From NCBI RefSeq assembly GCF_004193775.1, contig NC_041008.1, forward strand, positions 44,053,136 to 44,117,135: a stretch of DNA of 64,000 nt, in the 5' to 3' direction. Made by a program: the position numbers and the translations under genes. The stretch comes from Glycine soja (taxonomy: Eukaryota > Streptophyta > Magnoliopsida > Fabales > Fabaceae). Shown piece after piece: positions 22,703-35,143 of this stretch; the first letter of the stretch is position 1; every line of letters begins with the position of its first letter. The notes under the pieces are model-generated. The model saw only the letters and a list, made by a program, of their open reading frames with translations. It did no database searches and had not been told where the DNA came from.

Positions 22703-24614
22703 CATATTTTTAAAAATCAACAATACCTAAAAATGTTTATTCAAAACTTATTATTGATGGAAATATGATATTCTCAATTTTACCTTTTATACCTTGAGAC
22801 AAACATAATCTTAGAGACAATTATTTCATTTTTTTTTCTCAAGAAGAAATTGTTTTTAAAAAATTTTGGTGTTTATTTCAGTTTTTAAAAGAATTTAAAA
22901 TTTTATTATTTTAAAAAGCTTACTCTTATAACTTTCATAAAAATTGAAATAATAATCTTTTAAAAAATATTTTTTTAACTTGAAATTATAATAAAAAATA
23001 ATACAGTAATAAAAAAATTATATAAATTTTCTTAAAATAATCGTTTTTTAATAAATCTTAAAATTGGTTTTGAAAAAAGTAAAAACAAATTGACCCTGTA
23101 CTCGTGAATGCATAAGCCCGTAACATATGCACAAAACAACAGAGTGTTTGTGTCCCAAGGACATCGGTGAGGACTATTAAATAAAGTTTGTTAAATATTT
23201 TTTATTTTTAATATGTATAATAAATATGTTTTTATTTTGTTATCTTTAATCATTATTCTTGGGCTATAGGACTCAGCTAACATTTGTCAATTACATGTTT
23301 AAATAACTTATTTATACACCATATCATGTATTTATTGTACTTTTGCTAAAATTGTTTCTTTCAAATCCAAATCCAAGACTTCAATATGTTTGTAATCATA
23401 CTTTTGTTAAAAAAAATCTTTTTTATTGAATTTAAAATTTAAAATATTAAATTTAACATATTTTATGTTTTTTTAATTATTTTTAATTTAATTCTACAGG
23501 ATAACTACATGGGTGATGAAGTCTAATTTTAACTGACTTCTTAGTTCTTAACCTAATTGGCTAATTCAGGCACTTGTTTGATTCTCTTTCTGCTTTGGTG
23601 CTGCCTGCCATTAGATTTGGACGGACGAATAAAGACTTGGGCATGAAAAACAAAGAACAAAATTAGAATATTGGGCAGCCAACCGGTTCATTTCATTCGT
23701 GTATGGTGGCCTGCTATCTGAATTCTGAACCGTACCGCACTTGTCAATGAGTTTTTCCTTTATGGCATGTACACCTTTTTTCTTACGGCACCTTCTAAAG
23801 ATTCTTAAAAAGAACATGTATAGTATCAATTTCACCCCTTAAACCCGTAGTTTAATGAGGTTTTTATTTCCTTTATGGCATGTAATGAGTTTCATCTTTA
23901 TGGTATGTAAGTCTTTTTCTTACGGCACCTTTGTAAAGATTCTAAAAAAACATAGAAAGTAAAAACAAGCCTTTTTCACGCTCAACCCCTCCTCCCGTGG
24001 GAGAAACTTCGTTACGGACCAATTCATTGATACTCCTAATCTAGCAAAGTACACAGTTCCCCAATTCTGCAGGCACAAAGCATTGTAAATCAATCGCTAG
24101 ACAAATTCATCACCAATCGAATCGACCCTGTAGTTGAAACTCCTCAAAGCAAAATTATAATGTCTTGGCAACACATTTTTCCGTTCGTATAGATCCAATA
24201 TATCATCATGGACACAACGAGTAATTAATTCACTTTCTGATTGCCTCAAAGAAAAGTGATACTCTAGCCCATCCAGCAACCACACATGTAATAGAAACAA
24301 GCGAGTATAATAATACGATTGTTATAAATAAAAAAAACAATATGTAAAGGCAGAAGAAATCTACCAACAGATAGTGATACATAACATGAGATATACCGAG
24401 CTACAAAGTAGCTCAAAGAAAACATTCAAGTCTGCAAAATTTGTTCTACCAAATGTTATAAACTATGCACCAAACATGAAAGTAATAAAGCCTAATAATG
24501 TAGCACCATAATGATGCAAGAGAAAATGAAACAATTCCCTGAAATGTTTTTAAGGGACAAGGGGAGATAAGTTAACCTATAGTTTAAGCCCTTAAGCAAA
24601 GAATGGACCCAACT
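21961..24614. other. Intergenic region with a long (TA)n tract
   Basis: Holds the (TA)n microsatellite at about 22655-22701 and otherwise AT-rich sequence. On the minus strand 24097-24300 is a 67-codon ORF with balanced composition that I do not recognise; see findings. Nothing else is supported. The 3' untranslated region of the acidic-protein gene probably occupies the last few hundred bases. Confidence 0.5.
22655..22701. repeat. (AT)n microsatellite, about 47 bp
   Basis: Uninterrupted alternating a and t. Confidence 0.95.
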
Positions 24615-26268
24615 CTACCGCTTAGAGGGTCTCTCATCGTCTTCGCCTCCATCATCGTCATCTGAATCATCTTTATCTGACCTCTTTCTTTTCGGTGGAG
24701 CCTCAGCCTTCTCACAGTCCTCGTCGTCAACATCTTCTTCCTCCTCCTCACCATTCTCCTCTGGTTCAAAATCACTTGATGCTTCCTCCTCCTCAGCAGT
24801 TTCTAAAGGGCGGATAAGGTACTCTGTTCCCAAATCCTCCTACAAGTTTTATGTGTCATACTCAGAGTAATTCAAAAGCGGGAAGACATGGCAAAATACA
24901 AAATTGACAAGTATGGAGCAATACAACAGATTCAGACAACAAAAAATTTCTTTCACATAATTTCATTTTCATGTTGACTCGAGGAGGACATATGACCTGA
25001 AAGACTGAAACATGTTCTTTAGTTCTTCTAGCAGAAACTTGATTCTATTACGTAGATTCTCAACAACCCCCTCCCCCATAAAAAAAAAAAAAAAAACCAT
25101 AAAGCCTAAATTGGTAAAAATAAATGAAGTTATCCAAAGTAACAAGGCTAATTAAAGACCCGGTCCAATATACCACATGCATATTCCCAGTGAACAGGTA
25201 TTCATTGTTCCCCCATATGGTTGCCACCAATAAGACAACAAGAACAAATTCACAAGCATATCAAATATGAACGACGGAATTATCAAAGATCTAACAAAAA
25301 CGTGTACTTGAGGGATTGAACAATTTAATGATATTAATATATTGTTATATACATTTCATGGATCTCTAAAATTAATTTTGAGCTGTAAAGTCTCCTCCTT
25401 TTTTACACTCAGTACTAAACGTACTAATGCACGTAATTCTGAAACAAGGGAAAAGAACATGGCAGCAGGGAGAGGTTAGGCCTCTCCCATCACAAAAGGA
25501 ATTACGAAGAAAAATGAAAAATAGAACGCAAAGTCCTGAAAACAGATTCCAATTCCATAAGCTATTGTTCTAAAAAAAAATTAAGAAATTGAGAAATTTT
25601 TTGTTATAAAAAATAGAACGCATAGTCCTGTATACAGGTTTCGTAAGCAATTGTTCTAAAAAAAATTGATAAGCATGCAAGGTCTTAACAAATAACCGTA
25701 AATGATTAAATGAACAAGTTAGTGAAGACTCTCCAGGTTCTAGGCCCTGGTTTGGAACAGAACAACAATTAAAAAAAAAATAAAAGGAAAAATTAAATGA
25801 GAAATCAAACGAATCAAGTGAAAATCAACAAATAACATATAATAAACAATCCAGAATCGAGTTTTGCATCCAAAACAATAACTTTTCAGCAAATTAGGGA
25901 TTTTGAAAAAGAAAATCAGAGATAACTACCTCTTCCCCTTGCTCCTCCTCGTCCTCCTCGTCTTCATCTTCGTCGTCGTCGTCGTCTGAGTCGTTATCGT
26001 CGTCGTCAGGCTCACCACCACGCTGGACATCACCTTCTTCTTCATCATCTTCGTCGTCGTCGTCGTCGTCACCGCCGTCAGGAGCATCATCTTCCTCGTC
26101 GTCATTGTCGTCTCCTTCGTCGACGTCATCGTCCTCTTCTTCGTCTTCATCGTCTTCTGCGTCGTCTACTACTTCATCCACGGACTCGTATTCTTCGTCG
26201 TCCTCCTCAACCAAAACCTTGACCTCGTTTTCCTCCACTTGCTCGCTCAATTCCTTTGTGGCCTTCAT
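24615..26268 (-). CDS. Highly acidic (Asp/Glu-rich) probable nuclear protein, function unknown
   Basis: Two exons: 26268-25930 (113 codons) and 24839-24615 (74 codons plus stop), giving 187 aa. The ATG at 26268 was chosen because the frame upstream (LWFLDSK) has no ATG and lies in the 5' leader. The protein begins MKATKELSEQVEENEVKVL. It is then almost pure Asp/Glu from about residue 25 to 113, with short interruptions (YESVDEVVDDAED, APDGGDD). Exon 2 opens with the non-acidic EDLGTEYLIRPLE, then SDFEPEENGE, another acidic run, and a basic cluster PPKRKRSDKDD that looks like a nuclear localisation signal, ending RPSKR. Composition resembles prothymosin-alpha or histone-chaperone tails. Database names for such proteins are often compositional, so I assign no function. 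The EDLGTEYLIRP segment is the part most likely to be informative. The intron (24840-25929) contains a 92-bp imperfect tandem repeat. Confidence 0.85.
25519..25665. repeat. Imperfect 92-bp tandem duplication in the intron of the acidic-protein gene
   Basis: The motif atagaacgca(a/t)agtcctg, continuing to attgttctaaaaaaaa, occurs at 25521 and again at 25613. Confidence 0.75.
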
Positions 26269-26473
26269 CTTCGAGTCCAGAAACCAGAGCACGTTACGTT
26301 CTCCACGGGATTTCGAAATTCGTTGTGCTGCAAACGGAGAAAAACTCGATCAAAAACCGAGCACGCGATAATGGAGAAAACAGCCAAGTTTACCAGCCTC
26401 TTCCCTTCGCTTCCCCCCAGTTGCTCTGCAGCGCTGATCTCGGCCGTTCAAACACGATTTCACGCGGATCGAT

Positions 26474-26588
26474 CACGTGTCACTCAATCGGACGGTCCAT
26501 GTAAAATCACTTGCGTTTCAGCGGAGATAGTGTGATTTCGCTTTGCGGCGCTCGCTACTCCTATTTTCCCAGTCACGTGTGTCACGTG
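26474..26588 (-). promoter_or_regulatory. Three G-box (CACGTG) motifs upstream of the acidic-protein gene
   Basis: Perfect CACGTG palindromes at 26474-26479, 26574-26579 and 26583-26588, the last two only 9 bases apart (tcacgtgtgtcacgtg). They lie 206-320 bases upstream of the start codon, in a locally GC-rich promoter. G-boxes bind bZIP and bHLH factors and are frequent in light- and ABA-responsive promoters; actual regulation is not shown. Confidence 0.55.
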
Positions 26589-26599
26589 CTACTGAAGTA

Positions 26600-28989
26600 G
26601 GGCTAGGGTTTTCTTTTCCAGATCGTTCATTATTCGGATTTCGGATTTCGGATTCCTACCCGTACCCATACATACTTGTTCAAATTTCAATTATATTTTA
26701 GCTTAATTACATATTTTAATTAAGAAAAAGCTTGATTATATTTTAGCTTTTTATTATTTTTATTTATTAAATCTGGTCCCTCTATGTTTTTTGCAAATTT
26801 ATTTTTCACTATTTTAATTATATGATTTTTATTTTAGAAATTTTAATCATTTGATTTTGGTTCATATGTTAGCTTAATATTTAATAAAAATGTTAGCGTC
26901 CTTTTTTTTTCTAAATGAGCTATTGGTTCTTTATTTTATTTTTGTATTCAATTTGATTTTATATTTTAAAACATTCAATTTCATTCTTCATTTGATTTTT
27001 TGGTTTAATTTAGTCGTTTATTTTTTAAGAAAATTTATTTGATTATTCATCTTTTTTTTCAATTTATCATTTATTTTAATTTTTTGATTTCTTCAATCTT
27101 TTTCACTTTATTTTTAACAAAATTCTTAAATTATTAACTTCGTCAACAAAATTCTTAAATTATTAACTTCGTCAATCTTAAATGGATTGAATGATTAAAT
27201 TGAAGAAAAAAAATGATTAAAATAATTTTTTTAAAAGAAAATGATTAAACTAAATTAAAAAAAACATATGATCAAATTAATTTTTTTTAAAAAAGAATCA
27301 AATTAAATAAAAAATAAGATAAAAGGATTAAATAAGTTATATATTTTTTTTTTAAAAAAAAGCTAATATGAGATGACGATTTATTGCCATTTTACATTAA
27401 TATTTTTTTATTAAATATAGATAGAACATATTGTAAAAAAAAATTGATAGGACACAATGTGGAATAAAAAAAAGGTTATTAAATAAATAATTAAAAGGAC
27501 TAGATTCACAAAATGATTATAATAACAAAAACAGAAGTACAATTAAGTTTTTTTTTCTTCTATAATTGATTTTAGTGATTTTTAAACTATCAAAAATTAT
27601 AATTTAATTTTTGAAATAAATAGTAACAATTTTTAAATCATCAAAAATCATGATTTATAATTTTTAAGTATCACATCATTACTTAACACTGCTTAACAGA
27701 ATAATCCTAAAATAAGGACCTCAAGCAAAAATATGATCATGAGTGTCAGTATTAAATCCATGCTTCAACGGAGATTTGTAACTTGATTTGACTCATGGTA
27801 TAAAAAAATATTAGGAACTTAAAAATAAAATTTAATCATTTATTATGTACTTAAAATATATCTAATTTTTAATCATAAGTCAAGTTTATTAAAGTGAGTT
27901 TAGAAAATTTAATAAAATTATACAACCACTCACATGACGTAGGATTGGGTGAGCAAATAAATTCTCACTGGATCACGTATTCTTTTGTTACAATCAATCT
28001 TCACACGCTCCACGTTACACTATCACATGCAAGCAATTATGACCATTATGTTAGGCCTTTTAATTTTATTTTATTCGTTATTATGTAAGTTTTTACATAA
28101 ATCTGTCTCTATTGTTCAAATTACAATGGATAAGGATGCTTTATGATTGAAAAATTACCAAAAGTTAGTTACTTGTCTTAATTAACAATTACTAAATACC
28201 AAAATCACATATATAATTGAAAATTAAATTTGTAACTTATTATAAGAAATTATACCATTAATTAGGAACATGGTTATTAATGTTAGAGATAATTTTTTTT
28301 ATAGCATTAAGGGTTAGAGATATTAATGTATGACTTATAAGTTCCTTTAATTAAAAATAACATTTATTTAATACTCTCATTGTTTCTTTATCTCTTTTTC
28401 ATATTTTTTTAATACCTTAATTGATATTAGATTTTTAAAAAAATATTTTTTAATATTATGTAGTGCTTCTTTATTTTATTCTTATACTTTGCAGTAATAG
28501 GAAAAAAATAAAAAGTAGAAACTTGGTTTTCAAAACAAAATAAAAAATAAGTTAAAAAATTATTTCAATCTCAATATATAGTACTCTTATAAATGTGTTA
28601 CTATTCATAAAAAAAACATATAAAAATGAGTTTAATGTAAAAAAAAGTCATAAAAACTAAAAAAAAATAGTTTGAAAAATAATTTATATAATATTAAATT
28701 TCTTTAAAAATTTGCCTAAGGTCATAAAGTTCTTAAACACGGCCATTCAAATAGTATCACTGGATGAAGATCCAACAGTTACAATCTCAAATATTTATTT
28801 TAAGTCTAACTAACCACGATAACAAATATGTCATGAATTCCGTCCCACATTTGACATTTACCATTCATTGGTTACTAAAATGCGTCAATTTCCTTACAAC
28901 ATGAAATATGATGAGTCTGTCTCAAATCCTCAACCTCGTCCATAAAAGTTCAACAAATTACCCAACTACCAAACTGAGGCAATTAAAAA
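26600..28989. other. AT-rich gene-free region
   Basis: No coding stretch or domain was found on either strand. It contains one exact 29-bp tandem duplication (27116-27173) and many A/T homopolymers. Confidence 0.5.
27116..27173. repeat. Exact tandem duplication of a 29-bp motif
   Basis: The unit starting aacaaaattcttaaattatt is repeated without change. Confidence 0.9.
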
Positions 28990-29463
28990 GGGAAAAACAA
29001 TTGTTCAAAAACTGTCACGTTTACTACGGACTTGGAGGATACTCTCTGTGGGAAAAAATCCTCAACAGAAAATTATTGAGGGAAGTAAGCATATCTCTTC
29101 CTTGTTGCAACCAATAGTCTGGTTGATGAATTTTTCTACAGAGATATGGAAGATATATACCTATTCCAGGAGGGTGGTGTGGTGTGCAATTGTTTGGTCT
29201 ATTTGGTGCCATCACAGGGTGATCTTTGAAGCCCATTTATGATGGTTATGGATTGGTGGGTGCAGGGAATGTATTTATGATGGTTACGGATTGGTGGGTG
29301 TAGGGAATGTATTTATTGATGAGAGAAATTGTCGTGTGAAGGGAACATAATAACATCCTTTAATGCTTAGTGGTGGATGTTTGTAATGTAAGCCTTTTTT
29401 ATGGCAAGGTACCTCTGGTAAGGTACCATTTTTGCCCGAAAAAAAGAGGGAAAAGCAAATTGT
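28990..29463 (+). mobile_element. Short 5'-truncated LINE fragment with probable target-site duplication
   Basis: The plus strand encodes broken pieces of a LINE ORF2 C-terminus (VVWCAIVWSIWCHH, VIFE), followed by a 3' region ending ggtaccatttttgcccgaaaaaaa. Near-identical flanks, gggaaaaacaattgt at 28990-29004 and gggaaaagcaaattgt at 29448-29463, look like the target-site duplication of a retroposition. An internal duplication of gattggtgggtg(c/t)agggaatgtattta lies at 29252-29315. Confidence 0.65.
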
Positions 29464-32400
29464 AGAAAGATTGAAGGACCAAACTTGTTTAACGTGAGTT
29501 AAACGGGTCGTATAGACTTCCATTTATATGGCTTAGCTTCCATCGGACTCAGACCTACACAAGCTACAATAAGTTAAACGGAACAATAATTTGTAGGCTA
29601 TATCTAATCCTCACTACTTAATACAATTTATACAAAACTGAATTGTTTGTTTAAAAGAATAATTTATTTTATAAATAAAATGTAATTATGGGAGAAAAAA
29701 ATTTATATAAATTTATTAATTTTTAAAATAATTCAAATGATGATAAGTTATGATTAAATGACTATTAATGTATCATAATTATTATCTATTAAGTTTATAA
29801 GAGTAGTTTAATATCTTATCAATCTGTATATATAATTAATTTAGAAAAACTTTGCTTGCGAGTTCCACGTATATCGTGAAACTGAAAACTCAAGGGACTT
29901 GTCATGTTGTCATAATTCATGGAAGGTAGAAGTCCTTATCACATAGCCAAGCACCATTATATTTATGCTTAATTGTATATTATATCACATCATGGATCAT
30001 CCAAATAATCCACATTTTCGCCGTTAGTGCTAGAAGCTGAGACATCTTATATCTTTATGAACTGTGAAAGAACGACACATTCAGACAGAACATAAGAAAA
30101 TACAAATAGGATTTGATAGTTTCGTGTGTACAGGAAATGCATCATGCATGAGAAATAGTGAAATACAAGGAAAGAAAGTAAGAAAACCGCTATTTGCAAC
30201 CATTCCATTTTTTGCTTGCATCCTCCGTATGGCTGTGTATGCTGGTGACTTATGCAACTATCTAATTCTAACTGTTCTTCCTGTTTTAAAAAGGGTGCCG
30301 AAACGCTGTGTCATGTATATTAAAAACGTTATTTACCCCCTAAAAAAAACAAAACGTAACGAAATAGTTGTCAACTCCAAATTGGCTTCTCTTTTCTCAG
30401 CTGTCTCTCAAGTTAGTTTGTATTAATATTTAATTTTATTAATATTTAATTTTGTAATTCAATTTAAAATTGTGTGATTTTCAAGAAACAACATGAAAAC
30501 AATTGAAAAAGAAACAAAAGAAAAGTCACATCCTATCAACTCCTAACTCAACAACATGGGGAGGTGGAAAATTTTCTTTATCGTGGTGGACTGGAGCAGC
30601 ACTAAGCAAGAACCATAATTGGATTCAATTTAATAGATATAAAAATAATATTTACAGTAAATAAGGTCTCTACTTATTAAATAAATTTAGGTTTGGGCAT
30701 GAGTAATTGATTACTCGTAGAATTTCATAAGTATAAATATTATACCACCCAACTTTGTTCGTACCTACCCGTGTATATACAATACATTTATTATGTTTTA
30801 TAACTTTTTTTTTAATTCGGTAAAAAGTTAGTTTTTTAATTGAGTTGAAAAATATTTGTAGCACTTTATAATTAAAAATTATTTTTTGTTTTCTTCGTTC
30901 AAGTTACATTTGTTTAATTTAATTGATTTTTCATCATTAACATTAGAATTAAATATATTTTTAATTTCTAAAATATAAGTAAATTTTGATTTTGGTCTAT
31001 TTCTTCTTCTTCTTCGGTTTTCTTCTCTAAAATATATGAAATAATTGTGTTTATTCCTCGCATGTGATACTCATTACTCATTAACTATTTTGTTTATGTG
31101 TTTTTAATTAGTCCATTTATACTGTGAAAAAAAAGTCCTTGTTATCATGCGACACTCGTTACCTGTAGGTAAGGTATGAACACAAATACTGACGTACCTA
31201 ACAAGTATCAGTTGTCGATGTATACATGTTTTTGTAAAATACAATACTATTTTATGCAAACATTACCTTTATTTTTTACAGAATCAAAACATTACCTATT
31301 ATCATCCTAATCATAAAGAATGGTTGGTTAGCTCTTCAGCTTATCACGCTAAATGCTGTAGTTGGGTGGAGTCCACAGACTAGATTATAGTAGTATTGTA
31401 AGGGGAAAAAAAAAACTTAGTTACCATGCACCTAGCTAACAAGTATCAGTCCATAGACTATATTAATATATAATTTTGAGTTTTTAAAATTTTTGTTAAA
31501 TGTATTAATTTATTAATTTATTCTATTATTTTTCTTTATGCATTTTTTTCCACTCAAATAGTTAAATATTTATGTCAGATTTGAGATACAAAAAATTATT
31601 TTAATTCAAAATAGGGTGAGCGATATATGCAACCATTTTTTAAATTATTTTTTCTACGGTGGAAAGCTGGATACGTTAACTCAAAGTATAATAATTTTCA
31701 TTAGATAACAGAAGGAGATCAACCTGATAAGTTGATTCCTCAATCCAATGTTTTTCCGGATAAATAAAGGCCAAATTGGCAATTGCATCAACTACCTTAA
31801 TGCAACCATGTATTTGTACTGCTTTAGCACTTTCCTTTCTAAACTAACTACTAGTATATTAGTGTATTACTACTTGTATCTCATAGAAATAAAGCACGAG
31901 CCAATAATTTACTACATGCATCACGAACAATTTTAATAAATACCTTCTTTCGTGCATATAATAATTAAGATATATATAGTGGAAGAAAAAGACCATACAG
32001 TGAATTTGGCTCATCTAAATTAAAGGTTATAACAAAATAAAAAAACGCAAAGTCATAATTGTTAATTGAAATTAATAACAAAAATACACATAAATATATA
32101 AATATTTAAGTCATTAAAATTTAATTTTCAATTAATAATGATAATTTATATATTTCTAAAATGCATTCAAATCGGATGGACATCTACTTTAATTTCAATC
32201 AAATTAATTTAGGATCTTTATTGTCGTAAAAAAAAAGATCGAATTTGCAATTTTAGCCGCAACAAATTAAAAATTTGTGAATTAGCCAACATATAACGGT
32301 AGAGATTTAAGCACAGAAAGCAAGCTGCAATGGAGATAACAATTTTATAAGATGATAGTTGCACACTTTTTATTTATTGATTGATTTAAAGTTATATTGA

Positions 32401-32549
32401 TGCCATTCTTATAACAAAAAGTTGGTTTGAAAAAACCACTATGTATGTGGAAAATTGCGAACATATAACAATCTTGGATAAGATATATGATATATATATG
32501 TATATTTAAATAGGAAAAAGGTTAGGTCTACTACTACATCTGCTCCTAA
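29464..32549. other. Gene-free AT-rich region
   Basis: Nothing recognisable. The longest ORF (30064-30426, plus, 120 codons) has no known motif, splice context or supporting promoter, and I do not treat it as a gene. Confidence 0.45.
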
Positions 32550-32550
32550 C

Positions 32551-32560
32551 TATAAAAAGG
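32551..32560 (+). promoter_or_regulatory. TATA box of the 32612 inhibitor gene
   Basis: The sequence tataaaaagg. An in-frame ATG at 32573 lies only about 20 bases downstream of it, upstream of where transcription should begin, which is why the ATG at 32612 is taken as the start. Confidence 0.65.
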
Positions 32561-32611
32561 CCTAGCTGTGGAATGAGGCTACTACCATCATCACTAATCT
32601 CTCTTTCAACA

Positions 32612-33148
32612 ATGACAAACTTGAAGCCTCTAATTCTCTTAGCCATTATTGTTATGATTTCAATACCATCAAGCCACTGCAGAACCTTGCTTCCAGAAAA
32701 TGAAAAGCTGATAGAGAACACTTGCAGGAAGACCCCCAACTACAACGTTTGCCTTGAGTCTCTGAAGGCAAGCCCTGGGAGCTCCAGTGCTGACGTCACA
32801 GGGCTAGCTCAAATCATGGTGAAAGAGATGAAGGCAAAAGCAAACTATGCATTGAAGAGAATCCAGGAGCTGCAGAGGGTGGGAGCAGGGCCTAATAAGC
32901 AAAGAAGAGCCTTGAGTTCTTGTGCTGATAAATACAAAACGGTTTTAATTGCTGATGTTCCACAAGCCACTGAGGCTCTGCAGAAAGGGGACCCCAAGTT
33001 TGCTGAAGATGGGGCTAATGATGCTGCTAATGAGGCTACCTTTTGTGAGGCTGATTTCTCTGCTGGGAATTCCCCACTCACCAAACAGAACAATGCTATG
33101 CATGATGTTGCTGCTGTTACTGCCGCTATTGTTAGATTGTTGCTCTAA
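32612..33148 (+). CDS. Invertase / pectin methylesterase inhibitor domain protein (C/VIF-like)
   Basis: Single exon, 178 aa from the ATG at 32612. Residues 1-23 form a secretory signal (LKPLILLAIIVMISIPSSHC). The mature protein opens with LIENTCRKTPNYNVCLESL, the N-terminal helical hairpin with its first Cys pair. It continues with KAKANYALKRIQEL, ALSSCADKYKTVLIADVPQA, KFAEDGANDAANEATFCEADF (second Cys pair) and a C-terminal AAIVRLLL. This is the full four-helix bundle of the plant inhibitor family. The sequence pattern is nearer to cell-wall/vacuolar inhibitors of fructosidase than to typical pectin methylesterase inhibitors, but target choice cannot be decided from sequence alone. A related gene lies at 41626 and two decayed relatives lie between them. 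Confidence 0.9.
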   Translation: MTNLKPLILLAIIVMISIPSSHCRTLLPENEKLIENTCRKTPNYNVCLESLKASPGSSSADVTGLAQIMVKEMKAKANYALKRIQELQRVGAGPNKQRRALSSCADKYKTVLIADVPQATEALQKGDPKFAEDGANDAANEATFCEADFSAGNSPLTKQNNAMHDVAAVTAAIVRLLL

Positions 33149-34908
33149 TAATTCTAGTTGCTGAAACCTATATATATGCTTAATTGTATTAACTAAATAT
33201 AGATTATAGATGTCTCTGCATCATGCTGACTTGGTGCCTGTTAACTGTAATGTGAAAATACTATCTTTTTTATAAAATGTTGTTATATGTAATAAAATCC
33301 AACCCTCTCGTGATTCTCACGAGTTTCCCAGACATCTAATTTGCATTGAGACAAGTACCATACGTGCTCTTTACTTTGTGATCATTTTCTTGTGAAGATT
33401 TGGATATTTTCATTTTCCTTTTGCTTAAAGGTTTTAAGAATCTGTTTGCAGTCACAGTTACAGCTCCGCAACATAAAAGATATTTGGGGTCTGTATATAT
33501 GATCACATTATCATTGCAATTATTTACAGTCACATCAACTGCATTTATTTGTAATTTTTCATAATATCAAGAATTATGATGCAATCACAAGTGTGACTGT
33601 GGTATTATTTTTTTTCCTCTCTCTGTTTTCTACAGCTGGTTTATTTGGGAAACATTTATATCTAAGACATGGTTAAACGCTAAGGGTGTGTTTGGAAGGA
33701 AGAAAAAAAATGTTGTACTTTTTTCATGAGACTCTTTACACCCAGTTTTAATTTAAAAAATTTCTTTTATTTTCTTCTTCTTTTTTTTCTAACCAAACAC
33801 ACCCTAAATAAGAACGTCTCTCCAATAAATAAAAAATTGAACCTTGATTCGTTATGGTACGAGAAACTAGCCCATGCTAGAAGACCCAACCCGTTGCGTG
33901 AGAGAAACCTTAAACATGATATGCTACGTTTTTGCACGAAATTTATCTTTTTGTGTATGTTTAACAAAAAATAGAGAGAGGCGTATGTAATCCTTTGGGA
34001 ATAGCGGATAGGCATAAGCCGCATATCTGATATCTTGTTCTTGTCTTTGCTTTTTCTCTTGCTGTCTTATTCTTCTTTAGTAATGGTAGTGGGGTAGAAA
34101 GAAGTGAACCAAATTAATCTTTGGACTGGTGATTGTTGCTGTTTTTGGCTGGTTGGAGATTATTTTCAACATCTAAACCCGACTCTTCATTATAGTATCT
34201 AATCACTTGGTCACTCTTAAGTCTAAAGAGACACGACGCCTGAATAAGCTTTCACACTTGCCTTCATTTGGCTGTTACTTAATGTATATAGATTATGTGG
34301 CCTTCTCCCCTTTTTTTCTTTTTTAATCTTCAGCAGCATTTTTTACAGCAAAACTTGCACTACGTCAATTTTTATACGATTTTCATATAAAAAATTAATT
34401 AGGTTACAAATATTAAACAAACAAAATATCACCTTAGATTTTATAATTTTGATAAAAGTGTAAAATTCCCTCAAATGGATTGGACTACAGTACATCATCT
34501 GAATGCAAATTTTAGCCTAACATTCACTTTCTCGAGATTTTTCTCATTTATTTTAAATATTAATTGATTAAAAATAAAAGATAAACAAAAATTTTAATTA
34601 TTCTGTACTATTTTTTGTTGAGAATAATATGGATTAAATTTTAATTGAATGGATTTTCAAGGATAATTTTTCTTCTTTTTTTATCAACTACGAACTTTCA
34701 GAAGATGATACAAAGTTACAAACATTATGAGTGAAGTTTAGGTGATATATTTTTTTATGAGCTCGTTTAAAGATATATTCTTCTTGTTTCTAGAAAATGG
34801 TACGATTAACTAAAATAAATGCATGTTCTCTGTTCCTAAAGCAAGACAAAGCTGCCCCACGACCATGATCAGTTTCGTGCACGACACAATCTCTTGCACA
34901 GCTTCTTA
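33149..34908. other. Intergenic region containing a small Tourist-like MITE
   Basis: Apart from the 121-bp element at 33684-33804, no coding or structured feature is supported. Confidence 0.5.
33684..33804. mobile_element. Tourist-like MITE, 121 bp
   Basis: Ends gggtgtgtttgg and ccaaacacaccc are perfect inverted repeats. They are flanked on both sides by TAA (33681-33683 and 33805-33807), the three-base target duplication typical of PIF/Harbinger-derived MITEs. The interior is A/T-rich and non-coding. Confidence 0.8.
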
Positions 34909-35143
34909 ACTATAAAAGGTCTCAGCAATTTTAAGTTCTAAAAAGACATATTTCTTCATCTTCTAACTTCTAGGGTTGCTTCCGTTCAAACAGACATGAA
35001 AATTATGAAAACTCTTGTTTTAGCTACGATTTCATAGGCAGCAACTAACTCCAGAGTCATCCATGAAAACGATGTGAATGAATCTGATCGAAGAAACTTG
35101 CAAGCAGACACCCCATCACGACCTTTGCATCCAATACTTATAA
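34909..35143 (+). pseudogene. Inhibitor-family (PMEI/invertase inhibitor) remnant 1: promoter and N-terminus only
   Basis: A TATA-like tataaaagg (34911) precedes an ATG at 34996 encoding MKIMKTLVLATIS, cut by a stop at 35035. After a frameshift the family hairpin IEETCKQTPHHDLCIQYL is plain at 35087-35140, followed at once by a stop. The rest of the domain is missing: the sequence jumps to the 3' flank, which matches the flank of remnant 2 at about 38612 onward. The short sequence caata occurs at both sides of the missing part, suggesting a microhomology deletion. Confidence 0.8.

Noticed and set aside
26105..26535. Overlapping plus-strand ORFs rich in serine or basic residues
   Set aside because: They are the antisense of the Asp/Glu-coding exon and of its 5' leader; poly-Ser is what GA-rich codons give in reverse.
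30064..30426. 120-codon plus-strand ORF
   Set aside because: No recognisable motif, promoter or splice context; a long AT-rich window offers ORFs of this length by chance.
32573..32611. Upstream in-frame ATG of the 32612 inhibitor gene
   Set aside because: It lies about 20 bases after the TATA box and would put a serine-rich extension before a good signal peptide.
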